A stretch of 64,000 bases of DNA from Flaveria trinervia (taxonomy: Eukaryota; Streptophyta; Magnoliopsida; Asterales; Asteraceae): NCBI GenBank assembly GCA_025506515.1, contig CM046456.1, positions 68,415,659-68,479,658 of the forward strand. The letters are read 5' to 3'. Below the pieces are notes generated by a model that ran no database searches, was not told the origin of the DNA, and was given only the letters and a program-made list of their open reading frames with translations. Within the stretch, counting starts at the first letter, position 1. Each line of letters begins with the position of its first letter. The position numbers and the translations under genes are program-made. Below are positions 56,683-64,000 of the stretch, piece by piece.

Positions 56683-57962
56683 ATGTTGCTTGCGAATAGT
56701 AGATAACACCTCTTATAATCTTCAGTCAATCTTTGCTCTGGTTACCAATAGAATCAAACGAAAACCATATTAGCCAACGTTGTTGATCCGTCAGCTTGTT
56801 ACACATCCCTGAAAATGAATTTAGGCACAACAGCTTTTGTTTACTTTGCAGAACACCATCATCGCAGCAAGATTCCCCATATGACTGATTTTCCAGATAC
56901 TGACATGAACAGTTTTCCATTGCTTCAATCTTCACACAGGCGAACTTGATTAACATTAACACCTGCAGAAATTCCCCCTCAAATTCAGCATATCCCAATA
57001 TATAAACATTGTGCTCTCTTGACGTCTTCATACGGTGTATTGGGCAAAAGGTTGAAGGTTCCAATCCATAGCTGACAATATCAAACAAATCAGCATGCAC
57101 GTAGATTCATCATCAGAAACCTGCTCACATCACACTTTCTGATTGCGTCTTCAATTTCTCTATACATGGATTCCCCCTAAGAATGAGAATCCTCTCTGTG
57201 CAGATAAATATAACTTGATTGGCCCATAAGTAGTCAGATGCTCTTGACTACCCCACAAAATCAGCACCAATTGCTGACATCTTCTCTCCTCTCTTTCGTG
57301 TTCCAACAACATTCACCTATTCTGGAAGTCCGACGAATAATGGGGTATACATCGAACTTATTTGACAAAAGAACCTCAGGGTGAATATGCTTTGCTCATC
57401 CTCAAATCTGTGCAAGAAGCTGTTCTAGACTCCTTTTTTTTGTCTGGAACAAATGCGGATAGCTCATTCGTGCGATTGAACATACGACTGGTCCAGTCGC
57501 ACGACTGAACATACGACTGGTCCAGTCGCACGACTGAACATACGACTGGTCCAGTCGCACGACTGAACATACGACTGGTCCAGTCGCACGACTGAACATA
57601 CGACTGCTCCAGTCGCACGAATGGTCCATGAGCATGGTCCATTCGTACGAATGGTCCATTCGCATGGCCCAGTCGTATTAACGGTCTGCACGCTGATTTT
57701 CAGATCTGTAACCGCCAGGGCTACCCAAAACCCTAATTTGACGAATTTTACATGAACCGAAACAAAATAAGCATCATCAGATTCAAAAGGGTGATCAGAA
57801 CGTGGTTTTGAGTTCAATTTTAACATAGAAACAACACACGTACCAAGATCTGAGCAAAACACGAAGAACACGAAGTGGGTTTAACGTCAAGATCTGAAAT
57901 TTGATCCAGAAATCAAGAGCTCGGGTTGCTAGAATGATTGTTAGATCATTCCAGCAGAAAAC
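56683..57962 (-). other. Element 5 internal domain, no gag or pol
   Basis: Non-coding apart from small frames without family similarity. 57660-57962 is a leader-like stretch after the primer binding site. 57465-57670 is a dyad cluster with five 29-bp tandem units. The rest is unassigned. Confidence 0.6.
57478..57622. repeat. 29-bp tandem repeat, five units
   Basis: The unit GAACATACGACTGGTCCAGT followed by CGCACGACT repeats at 57478, 57507, 57536, 57565 and 57594, the last diverging. Each unit contains a CAGTCGCACGACTG dyad. The period is not a multiple of three, yet all three minus-strand frames are free of stops. Confidence 0.92.
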
Positions 57963-57978
57963 CGGCTCTGATACCAAT
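57963..57978 (-). promoter_or_regulatory. Element 5 primer binding site
   Basis: CGGCTCTGATACCAAT on the + strand gives ATTGGTATCAGAGCCG on the element strand, an exact tRNA-Met complement, directly beside the right LTR. Confidence 0.88.
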
Positions 57979-58718
57979 TATGAGGATCTGCTATTTGAAT
58001 GAAACACCAACTGATTAACATGTTAAACCAAACCAAATAATGCGGAATCCTATTTGATTGACGATCCAATCAGTGAGAACGCACGTAGACACAGTAATGT
58101 ATCGAATCTAATGTCAAGAATCGATTAGGAATCGATCTACCGCGTTCTATGAACTTGGAGTATGAACTTAGAGGCTTTTGGACGGCTAGGGTACGTCTGG
58201 AGTCGAAGTGTATTCAATGCTTTTGATTTTCCAGGAATTAAGTGATATTTATAGGTTAGGGTTGCACATTCGGGTGATTGAACCATTAATATGGTTCAGT
58301 CGTGCGATTGAGTTTACGGTTGGTCCATTTGCCCGACTGAGTGTTCAGTCATGCGACTGATCCAATCTTATGTGACAATCATACGACTGATCCAGTCTCC
58401 TGGTTCAGTCGTGCGATTGAGTCATTTGCATGAAGTTGTTCATGCGTATGGTCTATTAGCATGGGCCATTCGCATGATAACTTCATGATGTTAAGTTTGA
58501 ATGTATTAAATATCATAATGTTATTTATAATAAATCAATCAACCACAAACCTATATAATCAAGTCAATATGCGTTAAACAACTCATTAATGAAATATTAA
58601 ACAAGACAAATCACAAACAAATATTCTCATTTCATTAAGTACTCAATATTATATAAGTGCAAGACATTCAAGACATATTACATTGAGATTAGGATCTAGG
58701 TACATATATGTATCAACA
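57979..58718 (-). repeat. Element 5 right (5') LTR, element 3/4 family
   Basis: Shares TGCGGAATCCTATTTGATTG, GATCCAATCAGTGAGAAC, GGCTAGGGTAC and GTATCAACA with the LTRs of elements 3 and 4, in order. 740 bp. Confidence 0.85.
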
Positions 58719-58723
58719 ATCTC

Positions 58724-59074
58724 ACGTTTATATGGTAATCAACGTTCCTCGGGAGATTTTTGAGCGGTCTACGGGTATATTTCAAGAAGAGACTATTCTA
58801 AGAGCTTTCAAAGAGATGCCAAGCCTTAGGTCAGTGCCATCGCACAGCAGAGAGGCGCAAATAACAATGAATTCTAGAATATTTAGGTTATGCTTATCCA
58901 CAGGTCAATGCCGCCGCACAGCAGAGAGACACATAACATATCTTCTTGTTAGAGCATTTATTTTCTTTTTGCACATAACGCACCATCAACGTAAGTTATT
59001 AGCTTGATTGCATTTTGCATTTTTCATGTGCTTTGCTCATTTTATATGGTCGTCCGCACACATTTGTGGCGTTA
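58724..59074 (-). other. Element 4 motif-rich spacer, right part
   Basis: Continues the spacer after element 5. It matches 39938-40290 of element 3, including two GGTCAGTGCCATCGCACAG-type units. The match ends at GGCGTT. Confidence 0.8.
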
Positions 59075-59377
59075 TTAAAAATCGAATAAAAACTTAACAA
59101 TAATAAATTTAATATAATTATAATTAGAAAAAATTTATAAAAACCCTAATAACGGTAAACGACCGTTTAGTATTTTGTAAACTGCCGTTTAATACACTGT
59201 AAATGACCGTTTACTACACTGTAAATGACCGTTTACTACACTGTAAACGGCCATTTACAACAATGCAAACTATAGTTTGGTGCTTGACAAACTACCGTTT
59301 ACAGCTTGACAAACGACCGTTTAACCGTAGGTGGTGTAGAATGCGAAATCGGTGGTGCATCAAAAAATCCCTTCTTA
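59075..59377. other. Unassigned junction segment with palindrome array
   Basis: Lies between truncated element 4 and the copy C duplication. It resembles neither the element 3 counterpart nor the sequence preceding 14674. It contains the AAACCCTAATAACGG segment and the palindrome array 59155-59323. Confidence 0.6.
59155..59323. repeat. Array of eight 16-bp palindromes, 22-bp period
   Basis: Units such as GTAAACGACCGTTTAG, GTAAATGACCGTTTAC (twice) and GTAAACGGCCATTTAC are separated by 5-6 bp linkers (TACACT three times). Each unit has dyad symmetry TAAACG..CGTTTA. Confidence 0.9.
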
Positions 59378-59979
59378 AAAAAATTCAGTGTACGTTGGCT
59401 CGTACAAAATAGCATCTATAGGCACTCACCCACAAAAAAATAGTGACAAAAAGACTCCAAATTCCAAGTTCCCATTTAGGTCATTTTGTCTTTCTGTTTC
59501 TATTTAATAGTATATTTCCTAAAAAACAATATCAAATTAGAGCATTACCAACCTCACGAATTGTTAGTGTCCATGCATGATCATATGTAACATCTCTCTT
59601 TGGTTTCACATATGCTTCGGTCCTCTCAAAACACACCCATTGGAGATGGTCAAATTTTCATTTAACCACATATTCAACTTTTGATGTATTGCCTATTTAT
59701 CTTTGTTTGAATAACATGTATTAAACACTTATATCATAAAATATATAAAAAGAATGCTATGCGGTGCAATTATATAACATATACGAGTTAAAAAATATTA
59801 TACGAAAGTGAGTATGAGACTGTCAATTCAAATTCTTTTTAGTAAGTGATTATTTTCTTATGGAAAATTATATTACGTTTGTTGATCATCGAGATAAATC
59901 TAACATATAAAAGTTAATTATAATATTTTTAGTTAATTATAATATTTTTAGTTATATATATATATATATATATATATAC

Positions 59980-60330
59980 GGTAGAGATCAAATGAGAACT
60001 AGCTTTTTTGTAAGAATTCTAGGAACCAATCTCAACTACTAGTTCTCAATGGCAAAATTATAATTAACAAAAACATATTTAAAAAATTTATAAATCAAAA
60101 AATAAACAAAATAAAAACACAAAAATGTTCCTCAACTTTTCCTCTTTCATAAAAAAAATATAAAATTTTTTTATAAAAAATAAAAAAAATTCCCGTTTTT
60201 TTAATGAAATTCGTTTTACACATGTGTAATATCGGATTTACACATGTGTAAATTCAGTACTACACATGTATATAACTAGATTTACACATATGTAAAGAAC
60301 GTTTTTATGCTTATTTGTACCTGTTTAACG
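59980..60330. mobile_element. Small insertion with ACACATGTGT palindromes
   Basis: Absent from the B paralogue. It starts CGGTAGAGATCAAATGAGAAC and has AGTTCTCA facing it near 60040. 60215-60296 has four palindromes of the form TTTACACATGTGTAAA; the second is perfect over 18 bp (60236-60253). It is probably a small non-autonomous DNA transposon or Helitron derivative; the class is not determined. Confidence 0.45.
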
Positions 60331-61791
60331 ACAACGTAGAAAGACATGGGTTCTAGATTGACTTATTGCTTTAGATGTATTATGTTTCGTCTGCGTTGTT
60401 CAACGTTGTTAAATTTACTTTTCGTTCATTTTTTTAATATGAGTTTTTTCGATGTTGGTATGTACCGACGGTGGTGGGTCGTTGATGCTACTTGGCATGG
60501 TTTTACTCCCCTTGCTGCAGCGTGAGGGAGCCTAATACTAGTACTAGTTTATATATATATATATATATACTACTTACTAACTTGTTATGCATCATGGGTT
60601 GTATCATATGCTTATTAAGTTGTAACCATCTTTTATTTTTTTACTATTTATTTTTTTGATTTTAACCCAATACTTTAACATTATTTACAATTTAGCTTCA
60701 ATATTTCTTACTTTCAACTTTGATTCCATATACTTTTCATATTTTAATTTTTTTATGTTTTGTTCTAAATTTTATAATTTAACACACCGTTGCATGCATT
60801 TCTAGTTTAATGTTTTATGCATATCTTTTCCTGTTTAACGGCTCCGTTGCAAGGCGCTGGTCATAGACTGACTTATTGTTTTAGATATTTTATGGTGTCG
60901 GCTGCGTGGTTTAACATTTTTATGTTTACTTTCGTTCAATTTATTTTTTGTTTTTTATTTTTTTTATAATACGAGTTTTTTTAGTGTAAGTGGATGCCGA
61001 TGGTGGTGTGTTATTAGTGCTACTTGTTATGGTTTATGTCCTGCGTTGTAACTCATGGGACTTAATATTAGTATATACTAATTTGCAACATTAGTATGAA
61101 TCTTGAATTGTAATATGTGCTTTAAGAGTTGTACTTATCTTTTATCTTTTTTATTTATAGAGAATTACATATTCCATCTTATAAACTTAAGGAATTACTT
61201 ATATAACCAACCTAAATTTTAGTTACATATATCCCTTTATAAAATTTAATCTTACATAGTTTTGTAATAATTAAGAAAAAGAATTTTCTTAGAAATATAA
61301 ATTCTGAATCAATAAAATATTCTTATATATAAGAAACTTTTCCTAAACATCAATGTATTTTTTTTAAACTACAAGATATTTTTAAATTAGTATTATTGAA
61401 AAATAAACTCTTTATAAACCAAAATTATTAAAATTTAAAGTTTTAATAATGAAAATTTTAAAAATAAAAGTTATTTAACAGTTATTTCAAGATTGTCAAA
61501 CATCACAACAGAAGGATGTGATGGGGATGGCATGAGAGGAGGCACGATGTGAATAGATCCCCTCACTAATACATGTGAAGTTGTGAATAGAACCCTTATA
61601 AAACCACTTCATAACGCACAGTCTTAGATATCAATATTCACCAACATCCTAAATAAGTGAATAGCATTAGGCAATGTCTTCGTCCCCTCATTTCCCCTCA
61701 CCTCCTGTCATTTCAAGTAGCTATCGTATATCGGTAAAATATGTTTGAAATTTTTCTTGGTCAAAATTGGAATGTTAGTCAATGTTATGTT
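60331..61791. other. AT-rich spacer upstream of copy C, no gene seen
   Basis: Follows the copy B spacer 16600-17960. It includes Helitron-like ends (60510-60545 and 61040-61075) and the CCCCTCACCTCCTGTCATTT segment at 61690. Confidence 0.5.
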
Positions 61792-62645
61792 CTCTTAGAG
61801 ATTAAATATTCATTTAATTTAATGGGTTCTCGAAGGTTTTATTTTTGTTCAATTAGTTCTCATTATTAAGTTCTCTTTTGAGTAATTTATACAAATGATC
61901 TTTCGTATTTGATAGCAAGAACCTTGAAATCAAATTTGTTGAGATGAACGGAATAAATGTGAGCATTAAATCATGTATCTTTGATGGTAACGATGGGCTT
62001 AAGTGGGAGAAGAAATGATGCCCGGATTTTCGATAGTTGTCGAAGGCGATGACTTATGATACCCGGATATAATGAATGAATAAAACCTAAAAAAGGAAGA
62101 TATACCATGACAATTGACAAACTTGTCTAAATTATTTTTTTTACTTTTTAGTTTTTCAATACGAGATGACAAATACACATTTAGAATTGATTAATCAGTT
62201 TAACACTTTTAAATTCAGGGTCATCTCATCTTTGAAGGCACTTAGTGCAATTAACGATCAAATCCATAAACATTTAAGTTTAGGAATTCAACCCAAACCT
62301 CAAGTCCATCCATAGAGTTTACTCATCTCTTTTTTTATTCGGTATTGTACTTTTGCGCTAGGTATTTTTCGAAGGTTATAAATTAAATTAATTAAGAAAC
62401 AAATCAAAAACAATAAAACAAGTTCAAATACCTTCGAATCTAAAAGAGAATCCGAGATAGAGAATTAGCATGTTTTATTGTTTTACATTTCTTAATTTAT
62501 TAATTGAATTTAAAAATACAACCTTCGAAAACTATCACAAACTACATAACCCAAATATAAATGAGAACTTGAGTTAGAGAATTGACTGAATAAAAAATAA
62601 GACCTTCGAGAAATCATTACATATATGGATATTTAATCTCTATGA
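61792..62645. mobile_element. Inverted-repeat element (MITE-like) upstream of copy C
   Basis: The outer arms 61792-61875 and 62563-62645 are reverse complements with some mismatches: CTCTTAGAGATTAAATAT, GGTTCTCGAAGGTTTTATT and AAGTTCTC face their complements. The middle also contains CTTCGAAGG-type inverted pieces. The B paralogue has only CTCTTAGATATTAAATATCC at the site, so this is an insertion. No transposase. Confidence 0.7.
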
Positions 62646-63046
62646 GAAACAAGGTTGACTAACGTCACTTGCCAGTCCCGAGAATTTTCAAAAGACTTTG
62701 AGCTCGGTTCAAAAACAAAAAATAAATCTTATAATACAACATATTTAAATTCTATACTAAATACTTTTAAAAGAAAATTTTCTAATACGAAGGTAATTGA
62801 GCTAAGATATTTAAAATATTAATGGACTTTTATAAGGTTTAATAGACTAAAATAATTAAAATGTTATTGGGCTTCTTATGAGTTTATTAGTAGTTTATTA
62901 TTTTTTATTACAAAAATACATGTATATACATTCAAATACATTCAAGATATATAAAATTTTATAAATTTTATGGACCTAAATAAATCAGGTCCTGAACTAT
63001 TGCCCACTCCCACTTTTTTAAGACCGCCTCTGATCCCACATCTCTC
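62646..63046. other. AT-rich sequence just upstream of the copy C promoter
   Basis: No gene. It has no counterpart upstream of copy B, where 18005-18135 occupies the position. Confidence 0.5.
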
Positions 63047-63056
63047 TATATAATTA
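63047..63056 (+). promoter_or_regulatory. TATA box of copy C
   Basis: TATATAATTA, about 100 bp upstream of the ATG, conserved with copy B. Confidence 0.7.
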
Positions 63057-63154
63057 CGGGTTTTAGCCCTTTAAACAGCACAACTCTTCCTATAAGCAAG
63101 CATCCATCACCTTAATTGTTTCTAGTACTATTGTAATTAATTAAGGTCAAACAC

Positions 63155-64000
63155 ATGGCTGCTCTACTGATCAAACGTTTTAAACAATCCATCATTGTAA
63201 GTCCTCTCTCGATCTCTCTCTCTACCAAAATGATAGAAAAACATGTTCTTCAGCCACGCATGTGCCATATGATAAATGGATTAAACTGTTATAAATACAG
63301 ATTAGTTATTTTTTATATCCAACTCAATTTTTATGAGCTTGAGTGTCTCATATTGTACTATATATAATGAATACCTTTGTCTCTTGTTTCTCTCATAATT
63401 ATAAGATGTTATCAGTATATGTGATCATCGATCAATGGATATATAAATAACTATATATGATGAGTAGGGTGCAATCGATGAAGAGCCTGTTGCTGACTTA
63501 GAGACCAACACTCAAAAAGGTGAGCAGAATATAGTTGATGATAGTAAGATCAGCAATGGTGGTGGGGGTAAAACCCATGAAGAACCTATTGCTAACTTAG
63601 AGACTAACACCGAAAAAGGTGAGCAAAATACAGTTGATGATAGTAAGACCAACAATGGTGGTGGGGTTAAAACCCATGAAGAGCCTGTTGCTAACTTAGC
63701 GACTAACACCGAAAAAGGTGTGCAAAATACAATTGATGATAGTAAGATCAGCAATGGTGGTGGGGGTAAAACCCATGAAGAGCCTGTTGCTGACTTAGAG
63801 ACTAACACCAAAAAAGGTAAACAAAATACAGTTGATGATAGTAAGATCAGCAATGGTGGTGGGGGTAAAACCCATGAAGACCCTCTTGCTGACTTAGAAA
63901 CTAAAACTAGAACAGGTGAGCAAAATATAGTTGATACTAGTATGATCAGCCATGGTGGTGGGGGTAAAACCCGTGAAGACCCTCTTGCTGACTTAGAGAC
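63155..64000 (+). CDS. Repeat-gene family copy C, 5' part (exons 63155-63196, 63468 onward)
   Basis: Exon 1 encodes MAALLIKRFKQSII and ends on a codon before GTAAGT. The intron 63197-63467 ends GATGAGTAG. Exon 2 starts GGT (GAIDEEPVADLETNTQKG) and stays open without a stop for 533 bp to the window edge. It consists of a 33-residue unit with the core GGGGKTHEEPVADLETNT followed by EKGEQNTVDDSKISN. GGGG (or GGGV) recurs at 63558, 63657, 63756, 63855 and 63954, exactly 99 bp apart. Composition is acidic, Gly-, Asn- and Thr-rich, with no Cys in the repeats. No signal peptide or membrane span is evident; a hydrophobic, basic 14-residue leader is encoded alone in exon 1. The family is not recognised. 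The intact frame across many repeats is the best evidence that it codes for protein. Confidence 0.7.
63197..63467 (+). other. Intron of copy C
   Basis: GTAAGT donor, TAG acceptor, phase 0, AT-rich, aligned with the copy B intron. If retained, the frame from the ATG runs to 63367, giving a 70-residue product. Confidence 0.65.
63468..64000 (+). repeat. 99-bp coding tandem repeat of copy C, five or more units
   Basis: The period is exactly 99 bp, and neighbouring units are near-identical even at third codon positions, pointing to recent unit duplication or homogenisation. The array continues beyond the window. Confidence 0.93.

Larger units (their letters stand above)
56078..58718 (-). mobile_element. 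Element 5: non-autonomous element with two unlike LTRs
   Basis: Inserted in the element 4 spacer; the undisturbed site is visible in element 3 at about 39930. Target duplicates are ATCCC (56073-56077) and ATCTC (58719-58723), one mismatch. The left terminus TGTGAAG and right terminus TATCAACA are proper TG..CA ends. The left LTR-like block (56078-56669) is followed by a polypurine tract; the right one (57979-58718) is preceded by a primer binding site. The right LTR belongs to the element 3/4 family. The left one does not resemble it except for shared dyad motifs. The internal 1.3 kb has no gag or pol. Confidence 0.78.
50428..59074 (-). mobile_element. Element 4: element 3-like copia, 5'-truncated, hosting element 5
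   Basis: 3' LTR 50428-51148, polypurine tract, third ORF 51264-54380 and motif spacer 54381-56077, then, after element 5, spacer 58724-59074. The order matches element 3 (22031-24676, 36851-40300) closely. Similarity stops at 59074 (CACATTTGTGGCGTT), before pol, so pol, gag, the primer binding site and the 5' LTR are missing. The left target duplicate cannot be tested. The truncation looks like part of a larger deletion reaching the copy C duplication. Confidence 0.88.
59378..63154 (+). repeat. Upstream segmental duplication of copy C, paralogous to 14674-18249
   Basis: Non-coding. Ordered matches to the copy B upstream block run through to the promoter. Copy C-specific insertions are 59980-60330 and the inverted-repeat element 61792-62645; the stretch 62646-63045 has no match upstream of B. 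The copy B solo LTR and the 430-bp block are absent here. Confidence 0.85.

Noticed and set aside
57478..57622. CRISPR-like array
   Set aside because: Units are contiguous without spacers, and the genome is a plant's.
57464..57871. 135-residue ORF and its neighbours as a repeat protein
   Set aside because: The 29-bp period shifts frame every unit and the region is the dyad cluster of element 5; open frames are accidental.
63512..63853. Minus-strand 113-residue ORF opposite copy C
   Set aside because: It is the reverse shadow of the 99-bp coding repeat; the + frame has the splice sites, start and conserved paralogue.

Overview
This is a stretch of plant nuclear DNA, most likely from a eudicot with a large repeat-rich genome. 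The evidence is Ty1/copia retrotransposons of the Sirevirus (SIRE/Maximus) type, initiator-tRNA-Met primer binding sites, a Cassandra-type miniature element carrying 5S rRNA sequence, spliced genes with plant-like TATA boxes, and AT-rich spacers. Asteraceae is possible but is not shown by the sequence. There is no bacterial, organellar or CRISPR signal.

The only host genes I can support are three tandem copies, all on the + strand, of one small gene family. Copy A is only a 3' end (1-69). Copy B is complete (18250-18943). Copy C has a clean 5' half and runs off the right edge (63155-64000+). Each complete 5' end has a TATA box about 100 bp upstream, a 42-nt first exon of 14 codons, a phase-0 intron of about 270-290 nt, and a second exon made of a 33-residue (99-bp) repeat with a GGGG(K/E)THEEPVADLETNT core. 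I do not recognise the family. It looks like a repeat-protein or repetitive-peptide-precursor locus that spreads by segmental duplication: the flanks at 14674-18250 and 59378-63154 are paralogous, as are 12562-12780 with 18944-19215 and 13390-13590 with 20433-20621.

Most of the remainder is nested retrotransposons. Element 1 (106-12556, + strand, TSD GTAAC) is a decayed 12.4-kb Sirevirus with gag, pol and a long third ORF, inserted just 3' of copy A. A solo LTR of a related family (15721-16489, - strand, TSD ATTAT) sits upstream of copy B. Downstream of copy B, element 2 (from 20622, + strand) is interrupted in gag by element 3 (22031-48274, - strand, TSD TGAAT). Element 3 is interrupted in its third ORF by a long-LTR, non-coding element, LARD-1 (24682-36845, TSD TCCGG). 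LARD-1 is interrupted by LARD-2 (28827-33681, TSD CATAA), and the 5' LTR of LARD-2 is a chimera containing a Cassandra element. Element 4 (50428-59074, - strand) is truncated on its right and holds element 5 (56078-58718), whose two LTRs are unlike each other although it has a near-perfect TSD. A large deletion seems to have removed the right ends of elements 4 and 2 plus adjoining host DNA before copy C.

Non-coding signals of note are clusters of a short dyad whose two arms change together (CAGTCG..CGACTG, CAATCG..CGATTG, CATTCG..CGAATG) in elements 3-5, a TTCCGAAG cluster family in elements 1-2, a 22-bp array of eight palindromes at 59155-59323, a perfect 24-bp inverted repeat at 50265-50357, and tRNA-like Pol III boxes inside all three full-length LARD LTRs. 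All similarity statements are by-eye comparisons within this window.
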